64,000 bases of DNA, from the NCBI RefSeq assembly GCF_004798685.1, contig NZ_CP039291.1, positions 2,356,001 to 2,420,000 of the forward strand, given 5' to 3'. The number at the start of each line of letters is the position of its first letter. The first letter of the stretch is position 1. A program made the translations under genes and the position numbers. Below the pieces are notes generated by a model. The model was given only the letters and a program-made list of their open reading frames with translations. It had not been told where the DNA came from and ran no database searches. Positions 10,488 through 20,120 of this stretch are shown piece by piece. Source of the stretch: Cellulomonas shaoxiangyii (GTDB lineage Bacteria > Actinomycetota > Actinomycetes > Actinomycetales > Cellulomonadaceae).

Positions 10488-11648
10488 TCAACCGACGGTG
10501 ACGACCGGCGCGCCCGCGCCGCTCTCCACGGGGTCCATGGCGTCCGCGATCCGCATGGCCTCCTCGATGAGGGTCTCGACGATCATCGACTCCGGCACGG
10601 TCTTGACGATCTCGCCCTTGACGAAGATCTGCCCCTTGCCGTTGCCGGACGCCACCCCGAGGTCCGCCTCGCGCGCCTCGCCGGGCCCGTTGACGACGCA
10701 GCCCATCACGGCGACGCGCAGCGGCACCTCCATGCCCTCGAGGCCGGCGGTCACCTTCTCCGCGAGCGTGTAGACGTCGACCTGCGCGCGCCCGCACGAC
10801 GGGCACGACACGATCTCCAGCTTGCGCGGCCGCAGGTTCAGCGACTGCAGGATCTGGATGCCGACCTTGACCTCCTCGACCGGGGGCGCCGACAGCGAGA
10901 CGCGGATCGTGTCCCCGATGCCCTTGCTCAGCAGCGCACCGAAGGCGGTCGCGGACTTGATCGTCCCCTGGAACGCCGGGCCCGCCTCGGTCACGCCGAG
11001 GTGCAGCGGCCAGTCGCCGCGCGCGGCGAGGAGCTCGTACGCCCGCACCATCACGACGGGGTCGTTGTGCTTGACGCTGATCTTGAAGTCGTGGAACCCG
11101 TGCTCCTCGAACAGGGACGCCTCCCAGACGGCCGACTCGACGAGCGCCTCCGGCGTCGCCTTGCCGTACTTGGCCAGCAGGCGGGGGTCGAGGGAGCCGG
11201 CGTTGACACCGATGCGGATCGAGACGCCGGCGTCGGTGGCCGCGCGGGCGATCTCCCTCACCTGGTCGTCGAACTTGCGGATGTTGCCGGGGTTCACGCG
11301 CACGGCCGCGCAGCCGGCGTCGATCGCGGCGAACACGTACTTCGGCTGGAAGTGGATGTCGGCGATGACCGGGATCTGCGACTTGCGCGCGATGATCGGC
11401 AGCGCCTCGGCGTCGTCCTGGCTGGGGACGGCGACGCGCACGATGTCGCACCCGGAGGCGGTCAGCTCGGCGATCTGCTGGAGCGTCGCGTTGACGTCGG
11501 TCGTCGGGGTCGTGGTCATCGACTGCACCGACACGGGTGCGTCGCCGCCGACCTCGACCTTGCCGACGCGGATCTTGCGGGACGGCCGGCGCGGGGCCAG
11601 GACCGGAACCGGTGCCTGCGGCATGCCGAGGCTGATCGGGGTGCTCAC
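10488..11648 (-). CDS. ispG: 4-hydroxy-3-methylbut-2-enyl diphosphate synthase (flavodoxin)
   Basis: 386-aa iron-sulfur enzyme of the MEP isoprenoid pathway, converting the cyclic diphosphate MEcPP to HMBPP. The TIM-barrel begins about residue 35 ([12 protein letters not shown]). The [4Fe-4S] ligands are visible as C-P-S-C-G-R (about 283) and G-C-V-V-N-G-P-G-E (about 320). GTG at 11648 follows a GGGG-rich weak ribosome site. It forms the classical dxr-rseP-ispG neighbourhood, with dxr upstream and two MEP enzymes in one cluster. Confidence 0.98.
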   Translation of the reverse strand: MSTPISLGMPQAPVPVLAPRRPSRKIRVGKVEVGGDAPVSVQSMTTTPTTDVNATLQQIAELTASGCDIVRVAVPSQDDAEALPIIARKSQIPVIADIHFQPKYVFAAIDAGCAAVRVNPGNIRKFDDQVREIARAATDAGVSIRIGVNAGSLDPRLLAKYGKATPEALVESAVWEASLFEEHGFHDFKISVKHNDPVVMVRAYELLAARGDWPLHLGVTEAGPAFQGTIKSATAFGALLSKGIGDTIRVSLSAPPVEEVKVGIQILQSLNLRPRKLEIVSCPSCGRAQVDVYTLAEKVTAGLEGMEVPLRVAVMGCVVNGPGEAREADLGVASGNGKGQIFVKGEIVKTVPESMIVETLIEEAMRIADAMDPVESGAGAPVVTVG

Positions 11649-11754
11649 GTCCCCATCATCCCACCGACCGGCGGCACACCCGGATCGGCGACGCCGACGT
11701 TCACCGAGCCCTCACCCGCGACCCCCGGTGGCGCCCACACCCGCGTGGCGCCGC

Positions 11755-13068
11755 TCACAGCACCGACACCGGGTTCACGACGTCCGCGTAGACCAGCAGC
11801 AGCCCGACCGCCCCGAGGACCAGGAAGACCGAGTACGCGAGCGGCACGAGCCGCGCGGTGTCGAAGGGTGCGGGCCGCGTGCCGCCGCGCACGCGCGCGA
11901 CCTGCCGGCGCGCGCCCTCCCACAGGGCCGCGGCCACGTGACCGCCGTCGAGCGGCGGCAGCGGGATGAGGTTGAAGACGAAGAGCGCGAGGTTGAGCAT
12001 CGCGAGCGTCGAGAGCAGCCCCGCCGCGCGCGACGCGAGCGTCTCGTCCTCCAGGGACGCGATCTCGCCCGCGAACCGGCCGACCCCCACGACGCCGACC
12101 ATCGAGTCCGGGTCGCGCTCGCCGCCCGTGACGGTGGTCTCCACGAGGTCCGCGACCCGCCCCGGGAGCGTGCTGACGACCGAGACCGTGTCCCACGTGC
12201 GCGCGGCCGTGAACGCGAGGGCGTCGCCGACCGACTGGCGCTGCGTCTCCTCCTGCGGCGACACCCCGAGGAACCCGACGGGGCGCGTGACGACCTCGCC
12301 GTCGTCGTCGGTCACGAACGTGCCGTCGTCCGCGACCACGGGGCGCTCGGCGACGACGGGCGTGACCGTCAGCTCGACCTCGTCGCCGGCGCGCTCCACG
12401 ACGACCGGCACCGGCTGCTCGCCGGACCCCCGGATCAGCCCGGTGAGCTGGTCCCAGGACCCGACCGGCGCGCCGTCGTAGGACACGACGCGGTCGCCGG
12501 GGCGCAGGCCCGCGGCGGCACCGGGCGCGGCCGGGTCCTCCGGGCGGCAGCCGCGGTCGGCCGGCGCGTCCGCCGGCACGACGCACTCGGACACCGAGGA
12601 GAGCGTCAGGCCGGGGGTCGGCAGGCCGATGCCGACGTACGCGACGAGGACGAGGACGACCGCGATGACCAGGTTCATCACCGGCCCGCCGAGCATGACG
12701 ACGAGCTTCTTCGGCGTCGACAGGCGGTAGAAGGCGCGGTGGTCCTCGCCGGGGCGGATCTCCTCCGCGCTCGCGGCGCGGGCGTCGGCCGCGAGGCGCT
12801 GGGCCCACGTGCGCGGCTCGCGCGCACCGACGGCCTGCGCCGGCGGGTACATCCCGATGAGCCGGACGAACCCGCCCAGCGGGATCGCCTTGACGCCGTA
12901 CTCGGTCTCACCCTTCGTCCGCGACCACAGGGTCGGCCCGAAGCCGACCATGTACTGGCTGACACGGACCCCGAACCGCTTGGCCGGGACCATGTGCCCG
13001 ACCTCGTGCAGCGCGATCGACGCGAGCAGCACGACGACGAACACGAGCACGCCGACCAGCGCCTCCAC
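11755..13068 (-). CDS. site-2 protease family membrane metalloprotease (RseP-like)
   Basis: 437 aa. First transmembrane helix carries the zinc motif HEVGH (residues 21-25); a PDZ domain lies in the middle (about 185-260, L-R-P-G-D-R-V); the conserved P-L-P-P-L-D-G-G-H motif that supplies the third ligand is near residue 375; further membrane helices end the protein. This is the intramembrane protease family of RseP and mycobacterial Rip1, which cleaves anti-sigma factors and signal-peptide remnants. GTG at 13068 has GGAGGTGG upstream. It lies 106 bases before ispG and probably shares its transcript. Confidence 0.95.
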   Translation of the reverse strand: MEALVGVLVFVVVLLASIALHEVGHMVPAKRFGVRVSQYMVGFGPTLWSRTKGETEYGVKAIPLGGFVRLIGMYPPAQAVGAREPRTWAQRLAADARAASAEEIRPGEDHRAFYRLSTPKKLVVMLGGPVMNLVIAVVLVLVAYVGIGLPTPGLTLSSVSECVVPADAPADRGCRPEDPAAPGAAAGLRPGDRVVSYDGAPVGSWDQLTGLIRGSGEQPVPVVVERAGDEVELTVTPVVAERPVVADDGTFVTDDDGEVVTRPVGFLGVSPQEETQRQSVGDALAFTAARTWDTVSVVSTLPGRVADLVETTVTGGERDPDSMVGVVGVGRFAGEIASLEDETLASRAAGLLSTLAMLNLALFVFNLIPLPPLDGGHVAAALWEGARRQVARVRGGTRPAPFDTARLVPLAYSVFLVLGAVGLLLVYADVVNPVSVL

Positions 13069-13309
13069 GGCTCCACCTCCTCGGCTCCGGGGCACCGCCG
13101 CCGGACCGCCACGTGCGGGGGCGACGGGTCCGTCGCCCGTCGCGCGGACAGGGTATGCCCGTGGGCGGCATCGTCGCCGCGGGACCTGGGAGCGCGCTGA
13201 GAGGTCCACCCGGACGGCCGGGCGCCGGACGGCCACGACCCCGGTGACCGGACGGCGCCGACGGCCCTGGTGGCCCGGCCGGTGCGCGACCCGTCACTCC
13301 GACGGCCGG

Positions 13310-13315
13310 TACGTT
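13310..13315 (+). promoter_or_regulatory. possible -10 box for a leaderless oxidoreductase transcript
   Basis: TACGTT lies six bases before the GTG at 13322, which has no ribosome binding site. The 253-base gap to rseP is divergent and must also hold the rseP promoter; on the minus strand TACCCT at 13150..13155 is a candidate -10 for it. Confidence 0.35.
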
Positions 13316-13321
13316 GGATCG

Positions 13322-14659
13322 GTGCACGACCACGACGGCCCGGCCCCGACGACCGACCCGCTGCGCCGCGTCCTGTGGTGGGACCGGCTCCTCGCCGACG
13401 ACCCCGGTGCCGCGCCGCCCCGCCCGCCGCTCGACGGCGACACGACGGCCGACGTCGTCGTCGTCGGAGCGGGTCTGACCGGGCTGTGGGCGGCGTACTA
13501 CCTGCTGGACGCCGACCCCTCCCTCGACGTGCTGGTGGTCGACGCCGGCCGCTCGGGTGCGGGCACCGCCGGACGCTCGACCGGCGCGGCGCCGGCCGGC
13601 CGGCCGGCCGCGGTCGCGCACGCCCCCGCGGCGGAGCGCGAGCTGCGCGCGGCGCTCCGCGACTCGGTCGTCGAGCTCGGCGGCGTCCTGGCCGCCGAGG
13701 AGATCGACGCCGGCTTCCTCTACGGCGGCCTCGTGCGGCTCGCCCGGACGGGCCCGGCGGTCGACCGGCTGGCGGCGGACGCCGCCGCGGCGCCGCAGCG
13801 GGGCGACGAGGTGCACCTGCTCGACCCCGTCGCCGCCGGCCGGTACGTCCACGCGGACGGCGTCCTCGCCGCCACCTGGACGCCCGACGCGGCCCACGTC
13901 GACCCGCTGCGGCTCGTGCGCGGGCTCGCCCACGTGGTCGAGCTGCGCGGCGGGCGCGTCGCCGAGCACACCCGGGCGCTGCGTGTGGCGCCCCGGGCCG
14001 TCGTGACCGACCAGGGCACGGTCCGGGCCCGGCACGTCGTCGTCACCGGCGGCGCGCTCGCCGTCCCGGGGTCGCCCGTCCCGGTGGTGCGGCGACCGGT
14101 GCGGCTGCTCGCCACGGGGGCGCTGCCGGGGGACGTCTGGGACGCACTCGGGCTGCGCACGGGCGTGACCGTCGTCGAGGACCGGAACCGCCCCCTGACC
14201 CTCGTGCGCACGGCGGACGACCGCCTCGTGGCCGGCGGCGCACCGGGCGTGCCGGAGCGGGTCCCGCAGCTGCTGCCCGCACTCCACGACCACGCCGTGC
14301 GCCACACCTGGGACGCCGCGGTGACGACGGCGGCCGACGGGCGGCGGACCGTCGGGCTGGACCGGGGCACCGGGCTGGCGTGGTCCGTCGGCGGCGGCCC
14401 CGACGGGCACGACGGCGCGGCCGTGACGAACCTCGCGGGCCGGGTGCTCGCGGACCTGCTCACCGGGACCGAGTCGCCGCTCGTGGGGCTGCCGTGGGTC
14501 GCGACGGCGCCCGCAGCGGGGCACCGGCCCGGCGTGCGGACCGCCGTCCCGCGTGCCGCCGTGCGCGGCGCCGCCGCCGCGTGGGCGGACCGCGTGGAGG
14601 AGCGGCGCGGCCGCACCAGCGCGCCGGCCGAGCGCGTGCTCGACGCGACCGGCGGCTGA
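13322..14659 (+). CDS. FAD-dependent oxidoreductase (DAO family)
   Basis: 445 aa. An N-terminal segment (D-P-L-R-R-V-L-W-W-D) is followed by the FAD-binding Rossmann motif V-V-V-G-A-G-L-T-G-L-W-A-A (about residue 42) with an Asp ending the second strand (V-V-D-A-G). The overall layout fits the D-amino-acid/sarcosine/putrescine oxidase family; the substrate is not evident. The gene is plus-strand and wedged between dxr and rseP, which are normally neighbours on one transcript. GTG at 13322 lacks a Shine-Dalgarno sequence. The 3' end is convergent with dxr, 13 bases away. Confidence 0.85.
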   Translation: MHDHDGPAPTTDPLRRVLWWDRLLADDPGAAPPRPPLDGDTTADVVVVGAGLTGLWAAYYLLDADPSLDVLVVDAGRSGAGTAGRSTGAAPAGRPAAVAHAPAAERELRAALRDSVVELGGVLAAEEIDAGFLYGGLVRLARTGPAVDRLAADAAAAPQRGDEVHLLDPVAAGRYVHADGVLAATWTPDAAHVDPLRLVRGLAHVVELRGGRVAEHTRALRVAPRAVVTDQGTVRARHVVVTGGALAVPGSPVPVVRRPVRLLATGALPGDVWDALGLRTGVTVVEDRNRPLTLVRTADDRLVAGGAPGVPERVPQLLPALHDHAVRHTWDAAVTTAADGRRTVGLDRGTGLAWSVGGGPDGHDGAAVTNLAGRVLADLLTGTESPLVGLPWVATAPAAGHRPGVRTAVPRAAVRGAAAAWADRVEERRGRTSAPAERVLDATGG

Positions 14660-14672
14660 GCCGCGGCGTGGC

Positions 14673-15830
14673 TCAGCGCGCCGCGAGCCGCTCCCGGGCG
14701 CGTGCACGCGCCCAGTCCTCGGCGGCGAGCACGGCGTCCAGCGTGAGCGCCGCGGCCGGCGTCCCGTCGTGCTCGGCCAGGACGCGCTGCACCGTGTCCA
14801 CCACGTCGCCGAACCCGATCCGCCCGCCCAGGAACGCGGCCACCGCCTCCTCGTTCGCGGCGTTGTAGACGGCGGGGTGGGTGGGCGAGGCCGCGACCGC
14901 CTCGCGCGCGAGCCGCACGGCAGGGAAGACGTCCTCGTCGAGCGGCTCGAACGTCCACGCCGTCGCCGAGGCCCAGTCGCACGCCGCCGCGGCGCCCGGG
15001 ACGCGGTCCGGCCACGCGAGCCCGAGCGCGATGGGCAGGCGCATGTCCGGCGGCGACGCCTGGGCGATCGTCGAGCCGTCGACGAACTCGACCATGGAGT
15101 GCACGACCGACTGCGGGTGCACGACGACCGCGATGTCGTCGACCGGGACGTCGAAGAGCAGGTGCGCCTCGATGAGCTCGAGCCCCTTGTTGACCAGGCT
15201 CGCCGAGTTGACGGTGACCACCGGGCCCATCGCCCACGTCGGGTGCGCGAGGGCCTGCTGCGGCGTCGCCGCCTTCACCTCGTCGGCCGACCAGCCCCGG
15301 AACGGGCCGCCCGAGGCGGTCAGCACGAGCCGGCGGACCTCCGCACGGTCACCGGCGCGCAGGGCCTGCGCGAGCGCCGAGTGCTCGGAGTCGACCGGCA
15401 CGATCTGCCCCGGCCGCACGGCGGCCGCGTGCACGAGCGCGCCGCCGACGACGAGCGACTCCTTGTTCGCGAGCGCCAGCGTGCTGCCCCCGCGCAGCGC
15501 GGCGAGCGTCGGCAGCAGGCCGACCGACCCGGTGATCCCGTTGAGGACGACGTCGGCGCCCGAGCCAGCCAGCTCGGTCGCCGCGTCGGGACCGGCCAGC
15601 ACGGTGGTGCCCGGCAGCGCATCCCGCAGCCCCTGCGCCGCCGCGGGGTCCGCGACCGCGACGACCGGCACCCGGTGCGCGCGTGCCTGCGCGACGAGCA
15701 GCTCCGGGTGGGCGCCGCCCGCGGACAGGCCCGTCACGGTGAAGCGGTCCGGGTTGCGGGCCACGATGTCGAGGGCCTGCGTCCCGATGGAACCGGTGGA
15801 CCCGAGGACGACGACGCTGCGCTGGCTCAC
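14673..15830 (-). CDS. dxr: 1-deoxy-D-xylulose 5-phosphate reductoisomerase
   Basis: 385-aa first committed enzyme of the MEP pathway, converting DXP to MEP with NADPH. The nucleotide-binding motif G-S-T-G-S-I-G-T-Q begins near residue 10; N-K-E-S-L-V is at about 120; the substrate-binding G-P-F-R-G-W and Asn-rich A-A-N-E-E-A-V segments follow. I prefer GTG at 15830 because GAGGAT is well spaced before it; ATG at 15839 would place GAGG directly against the start. It belongs functionally with ispG, 3 kb downstream. Confidence 0.96.
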   Translation of the reverse strand: MSQRSVVVLGSTGSIGTQALDIVARNPDRFTVTGLSAGGAHPELLVAQARAHRVPVVAVADPAAAQGLRDALPGTTVLAGPDAATELAGSGADVVLNGITGSVGLLPTLAALRGGSTLALANKESLVVGGALVHAAAVRPGQIVPVDSEHSALAQALRAGDRAEVRRLVLTASGGPFRGWSADEVKAATPQQALAHPTWAMGPVVTVNSASLVNKGLELIEAHLLFDVPVDDIAVVVHPQSVVHSMVEFVDGSTIAQASPPDMRLPIALGLAWPDRVPGAAAACDWASATAWTFEPLDEDVFPAVRLAREAVAASPTHPAVYNAANEEAVAAFLGGRIGFGDVVDTVQRVLAEHDGTPAAALTLDAVLAAEDWARARARERLAAR

Positions 15831-15891
15831 GCCGGCCATCCTCGCAGAGCGCACGGGCGCCGCCGGACGGGCCGGGCCGCGCGCACGCCCC

Positions 15892-16446
15892 TCACTCGAC
15901 GCCGAGCAGGACCTCCACCGCCCGGGCGACGAACGCGTCGACGGGGGCCTCCGCGTAGCCGTTGCGGCCGTTGCGCCGCCGGAACGTCGCCGCGCGCAGC
16001 TCACCGGCCGTCAGGGGCGCACCCGTGTCGAAGTACGCGATGAGCCGGTGGCACAGCGCGTCCACGTCGGCGGGCTCGTACCCGGGCTCACGGCCCTCCG
16101 GCGGGGCGAAGCGGTCGCCGTCGGGGCGCCCGAGACGTCCGTAGAGCGTCCGGGCCTGCGCACCGAGCTGCGACATCCACGCGTCCTGGCCCTTGTCCGC
16201 GACGTACTGGGCGCGCTGCCGGGCCACGAACGCCGCCTCGAGGCGGTCCAGCGCGGCGTCGACGGCCGCGGTGACATAGCCGCCCCGGACCATGTCGAAC
16301 GCGACGTGCCGCACCTCGGCCCCCGACAGCGCGGTCGCGGGGCCCTGCTCGTACAGGGAGCGCGCGTGGGCGAAGAACCCGTCGACCTCGTCGGGGTCGT
16401 ACCCGCGGCGCAGTCCGGAGACGGTGCGGAACATCCCGTCGCTCAC
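15892..16446 (-). CDS. protein with three DivIVA-like motifs
   Basis: 184 aa. Three copies of an F-x(6-9)-G-Y-D/E-x-x-x-V-D-x-F/L pattern are visible: [19 protein letters not shown] (residues 6-24), [10 protein letters not shown] (about 110) and [18 protein letters not shown] (about 153). These resemble the DivI1A repeat of actinobacterial DivIVA-domain proteins. It lacks the long coiled coil of true DivIVA/Wag31, so a pole-marking role is not implied. GTG 16446 overlaps the rlmN stop (GTGA) and has GGAGGAGG upstream, so its translation is coupled to rlmN. Confidence 0.8.
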   Translation of the reverse strand: MSDGMFRTVSGLRRGYDPDEVDGFFAHARSLYEQGPATALSGAEVRHVAFDMVRGGYVTAAVDAALDRLEAAFVARQRAQYVADKGQDAWMSQLGAQARTLYGRLGRPDGDRFAPPEGREPGYEPADVDALCHRLIAYFDTGAPLTAGELRAATFRRRNGRNGYAEAPVDAFVARAVEVLLGVE

Positions 16447-17573
16447 TCGTCCTCCTCCGCGGCGAGCTGGCCGCACGCCCCGTCGATGTCGCTGCCCCGC
16501 GTGTCCCGGATGGTCGTGGGGATGCCGTGCGCGCGCAAGCGTGCCACGAACTCCCGCTCCACCTCGGGATCGCTCGCCGTCCAGCGCGAACCCGGCGTCG
16601 GGTTCAGCGGGATCGGGTTGCAGTGCACCCAGCCGGTGCCGCCGCGGGCGACGAGCTTCTCCCCCAGCAGGTCCGCCCGCCAGGCGTGGTCGTTGACGTC
16701 CCGGATGAGGGCGTACTCGATCGACACCCGCCGGCCCGTCACGTCGAAGTAGCGGCGTGCGGAGTTGAGCGCCTCGTCGACCGTCCACCGGGTGTTCACC
16801 GGCACGAGCTCGCTGCGCAGCTCGTCGTCGGGGGCGTGCAACGACAGCGCGAGCGTCACGGGGATGCCCTCGCCCGCGAGCTTGTCCATCGCGGGCACGA
16901 GACCCACCGTCGAGACGGTGACGTTGCGCGCGGACATGCCGAGCCCGTCCGGGGTCGGCGCCACGAGCCGGCGGACCGTGCCCATGACCGCCTTGTAGTT
17001 CGCGAGCGGCTCGCCCATCCCCATGAACACGACGTTCGTCAGGCGTGTCGCCCCGCCGGGGATCTCACCGGCGGCCAGCGCGCGCGCCGCCTGGCGCACC
17101 TGCTCCACGATCTCCGCCGTCGAGAGGTTGCGCGTCAGCCCCATCTGGCCCGTGGCGCAGAACGAGCAGGCGAGGCCGCAGCCGACCTGGCTCGACACGC
17201 ACAGCGTCGCGCGGTTGGTGTACCGCATGAGGACCGACTCGACCTTGGCGCCGTCGAACAGGTGGTAGAGCGTCTTGACGGTCGCGCCCTGGTCCGCGGT
17301 GAGCGTGCGGCTCTCCGTCAGCAGCGGCGGGAACAGGTCCGCGACGAGCACGTCGCGCGTGGCGGCCGGCAGGTCCGTCATCGCCGCGGGGTCGGCGGTG
17401 AGGTGCGTGAAGTAGTGCGTCGCGAGCTGCTTGGCGCGGAAGGGCTTCTCCCCCAGCGCCTGCACCGCCTCGACGCGCTCCTCGGGCGTCAGGTCGACGA
17501 AGTGGCGCGGCGGCTTGCCGCGCGCACCACGCGTGGGTGCGCTCAGGTCCAGACGGACGGGTGTGGGGTTCAC
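16443..17573 (-). CDS. rlmN: dual-specificity 23S rRNA/tRNA (adenine-C2)-methyltransferase
   Basis: 376-aa radical-SAM methylase of 23S rRNA A2503 and tRNA A37. The cluster motif is C-G-L-A-C-S-F-C (C-x3-C-x2-C, about residue 135), followed by the G-M-G-E-P-L segment and the late catalytic cysteine region ([12 protein letters not shown]). GTG at 17573 has GAGGAG seven bases upstream. cdsA lies upstream after a 133-base G-rich gap, and a DivIVA-motif gene overlaps its end. Confidence 0.97.
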   Translation of the reverse strand: MNPTPVRLDLSAPTRGARGKPPRHFVDLTPEERVEAVQALGEKPFRAKQLATHYFTHLTADPAAMTDLPAATRDVLVADLFPPLLTESRTLTADQGATVKTLYHLFDGAKVESVLMRYTNRATLCVSSQVGCGLACSFCATGQMGLTRNLSTAEIVEQVRQAARALAAGEIPGGATRLTNVVFMGMGEPLANYKAVMGTVRRLVAPTPDGLGMSARNVTVSTVGLVPAMDKLAGEGIPVTLALSLHAPDDELRSELVPVNTRWTVDEALNSARRYFDVTGRRVSIEYALIRDVNDHAWRADLLGEKLVARGGTGWVHCNPIPLNPTPGSRWTASDPEVEREFVARLRAHGIPTTIRDTRGSDIDGACGQLAAEEDE

Positions 17574-17706
17574 GACGAGCTCCTCTCCCGCGGGTGGCGG
17601 ACGGGGGCGGACGGCGGGCGGGCCCGGTCGGGGCCCGGTGGGCCGCACGCCCTGGTGAGCGGCGGCCCGGTTCTGCGGTGGGCCCTCGCGGGCCGGTGGG
17701 CGCGGC

Positions 17707-18546
17707 TCAGCCGGCCGGCAGCAGCACGGTCAGGAGGACCCAGACCGTCGGGGCGGTGAGCACGAGCGAGTCGAGCCGGTCGAGGACGCCGCCGTGCCCG
17801 GGCAGGAGGCGACCCATGTCCTTGAGCTCCAGGTCGCGCTTCAGCATGGACTCGGCGAGGTCCCCGAGCGTCGCGCTGACGACCGTGCCCAGCCCCAGCA
17901 GCACGCCGACGAGCGGATCGCCCTCGAACGCGATCTGCACGCCGACGACGCCGACCACGCTCGCGAGGACGATCGAGCCGAGCAGGCCCTCCCACGACTT
18001 CTTCGGGCTGACGGTCGGCGCCATCGGGTGCCGGCCGAGCAGGGTGCCCACGACGTACCCGCCGGTGTCGCACGCGACGGCCAGCAGGATGAACATGACC
18101 ACGCGCGCGGGCCCGTCGGGCTCCGCGAGCAGGAGCATCACGAACCCGCCGAGGAACGGCAGGTACGCCGCGGCGAACGTCGCCGCGGTGACGTCGCGCA
18201 GCGCCGGCTCGCCGCTGCCGTCGAGCACCCGCCACACGACTGCGCCGCCGACCGTCAGCAGGAACGCGACGAACTGCGCCTCGGGCCCGGCGGTGTACGC
18301 CGAGACGAGGATCCCGGCGGCCCCGACCAGCAGCGGCAGCAGCGGCAGGTGGATCGAGCGCCGGGTGAGCGCCTGCGCGAGCTCCCACGTCGCGGCGCCC
18401 ACGGCCAGCACCGCGAGGACGACGAACGCCTCCTTGCGGATGAACAGCGACGCCGCCACGGCGCCGAGGAGCACGACGCCGACCGCGACCGCGGCGGGGA
18501 GGTCGCGTCCGGGGCTGGTGGTGCGAGGAGCGGCGAGCTGTGTCAT
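17707..18546 (-). CDS. cdsA: phosphatidate cytidylyltransferase
   Basis: 279-aa integral membrane enzyme making CDP-diacylglycerol from phosphatidate and CTP, the branch point for phospholipids. Seven or eight hydrophobic helices fill the sequence. The family signature is split as S-P-K-K-S-W-E-G (about residue 185) and [10 protein letters not shown] (about 225), ending with [16 protein letters not shown] overlaps the frr stop by one base (ATGA), part of the rpsB-tsf-pyrH-frr-cdsA order. Confidence 0.97.
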   Translation of the reverse strand: MTQLAAPRTTSPGRDLPAAVAVGVVLLGAVAASLFIRKEAFVVLAVLAVGAATWELAQALTRRSIHLPLLPLLVGAAGILVSAYTAGPEAQFVAFLLTVGGAVVWRVLDGSGEPALRDVTAATFAAAYLPFLGGFVMLLLAEPDGPARVVMFILLAVACDTGGYVVGTLLGRHPMAPTVSPKKSWEGLLGSIVLASVVGVVGVQIAFEGDPLVGVLLGLGTVVSATLGDLAESMLKRDLELKDMGRLLPGHGGVLDRLDSLVLTAPTVWVLLTVLLPAG

Positions 18547-19103
18547 CAGACCTCGAGCAGCTCGCTCTCCTTGGACGCGAGCAGCTGGTCGACCAGGTCG
18601 ACGTGGCGCTTCGTCAGCGCCTCGAGCTCCTTCTCGGCGCGTGCGACCTCGTCCTCGCCCGCCTCGCCGTCCTTCGCGATGCGGTCGAGCTCCTCCTTGG
18701 CGCGCCGGCGCACCGAGCGCACCGAGATGCGCGCGTCCTCGGCCTTGGACTTCGCGAGCTTGACGAAGTCCTTGCGACGCTCGGCCGTCAGGGCCGGCAG
18801 CACGACGCGGATCACGTTGCCGTCGTTCGTCGGGTTCACACCCAGGTCGGAGTCGCGCAGCGCCTTCTCGATCGCCGTCGTCGACGACTTGTCGAACGGC
18901 GAGACGAGGATGGTGCGCGCCTCGACGACGTTGAACGACGCGAGCTGCTGCAGCGGGGTCGGCGAGCCGTAGTAGTCGACGAACACCTTGGCGAACATCG
19001 CGGCGTTCGCACGGCCGGTGCGGATCGCCGCGAAGTCCTCCTTCGCGACCTCCACGGCCTTGTCCATCTTCTCCTCGGCCTCGAGGAGTGTGTCGTCGAT
19101 CAC
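18546..19103 (-). CDS. frr: ribosome recycling factor
   Basis: 185 aa, the standard length. With EF-G it splits 70S ribosomes after termination. The three-helix bundle and hinge are recognisable from M-D-K-A-V-E, R-T-G-R-A-N and the [11 protein letters not shown] segment. GTG at 19103 has AGGAG six bases upstream. The 96 bases before it, up to the pyrH stop, are G/C repeats on GGTGCGG-like units without an obvious terminator. Confidence 0.98.
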   Translation of the reverse strand: MIDDTLLEAEEKMDKAVEVAKEDFAAIRTGRANAAMFAKVFVDYYGSPTPLQQLASFNVVEARTILVSPFDKSSTTAIEKALRDSDLGVNPTNDGNVIRVVLPALTAERRKDFVKLAKSKAEDARISVRSVRRRAKEELDRIAKDGEAGEDEVARAEKELEALTKRHVDLVDQLLASKESELLEV

Positions 19104-19199
19104 CGGTGCTCCTTCGTCGATGTCGGTGCGGCCGCGGGGGTGCCGCGGGCGCGGTGCGGTTCGGGTGCGGCGCGGTTCTGCTGCGGCGCGGGGGTGCGC

Positions 19200-19988
19200 T
19201 CAGCTCGCGGTGACCAGCGTGCCGATCTTCTCACCCTCGAGCGCGCGCGTGACGTTGCCGTGCTCCTCGAGCCCGAACACGCGCATCGGCACGTCGTTGT
19301 CGCGGCACAGGCTCAGCGCCGACGTGTCCATCACGCCGAGCTCCCCGACGATCGCGTCGGTGTACGTCAGGTGGTCGAGCTTGCGGGCGTCGGGGTCCCG
19401 GCGCGGGTCGGCCGTGTACACCCCGTCGACGCCGTTCTTGCCCATGAGGACCTCCTGGCAGTGCGTCTCGAGCGCCCGCTGCACCGCGACCGTGTCCGTC
19501 GAGAAGTACGGCAGCCCCGCACCCGCGCCGAAGATCACGACGCGGCCCTTCTCGAGGTGCCGGATCGCGCGCAGCGGGATGTACGGCTCGGCGACCTGCC
19601 CCATCGTGATGGCGGTCTGCACGCGCGTGCTCACGCCCGCCTGCTCGAGGAAGTCCTGCAGCGCGAGGCAGTTCATGACCGTGCCGAGCATGCCCATGTA
19701 GTCGGCGCGGGCCCGGTCCATGCCGCCGACCTGCAGCTCGGCGCCGCGGAAGAAGTTCCCCCCGCCGACGACGATCGCCACCTGGACGCCCCCGCGCACG
19801 GCCGCCGCGATCTCCCCCGCGATCCGCCGGACGACCGGGACCGCGAGACCGACCGAGCCGCCGCCGAAGCTCTCGCCCGAGAGCTTGAGCAGGACGCGCC
19901 GGCCCTCCACCTGGTCGGCGCTGCGCGGCGCGTGGAGCGTGCCGGGCGCGGTGCCGGCCTGCGGGCCGTCGGTGGGGTGCTCGGTCAC
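19200..19988 (-). CDS. pyrH: uridylate kinase (UMP kinase)
   Basis: 262-aa amino-acid-kinase-fold enzyme phosphorylating UMP to UDP. After about 28 poorly conserved residues the core starts [20 protein letters not shown] (about 75), the [11 protein letters not shown] segment, and T-D-T-V-A-V-Q-R-A with the terminal T-D-A-I-V region are all present. GTG at 19988 has AGGAGG upstream. The extra N-terminal tail is longer than in E. coli, typical for related actinobacteria. Confidence 0.98.
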   Translation of the reverse strand: MTEHPTDGPQAGTAPGTLHAPRSADQVEGRRVLLKLSGESFGGGSVGLAVPVVRRIAGEIAAAVRGGVQVAIVVGGGNFFRGAELQVGGMDRARADYMGMLGTVMNCLALQDFLEQAGVSTRVQTAITMGQVAEPYIPLRAIRHLEKGRVVIFGAGAGLPYFSTDTVAVQRALETHCQEVLMGKNGVDGVYTADPRRDPDARKLDHLTYTDAIVGELGVMDTSALSLCRDNDVPMRVFGLEEHGNVTRALEGEKIGTLVTAS

Positions 19989-20074
19989 GGGTCCTCCTGG
20001 TTCGGGGCGCCGGGGCGCAGGGGGCCGCTGGACGGACGCGGACGCCCGGCGGACCGCGGGCGCCCAGTGCGGCT

Positions 20075-20104
20075 GTGGCCCCGGTCCGTGAGGACCGGGG
20101 CCAC
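20075..20104 (-). terminator. perfect hairpin after tsf
   Basis: A 13-bp perfect stem (GTGGCCCCGGTCC at 20075..20087, complement at 20092..20104) closed by a four-base loop, 16 bases past the tsf stop codon and before pyrH. No T tract. Most likely the main terminator of rpsB-tsf. Confidence 0.72.
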
Positions 20105-20120
20105 CGCCGTCACGACGTGG

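Noticed and set aside
17590..17650. G-run cluster between rlmN and cdsA as a G-quadruplex
   Set aside because: Several G3-G5 runs occur, but such runs are common in DNA this GC-rich and nothing else supports a function.
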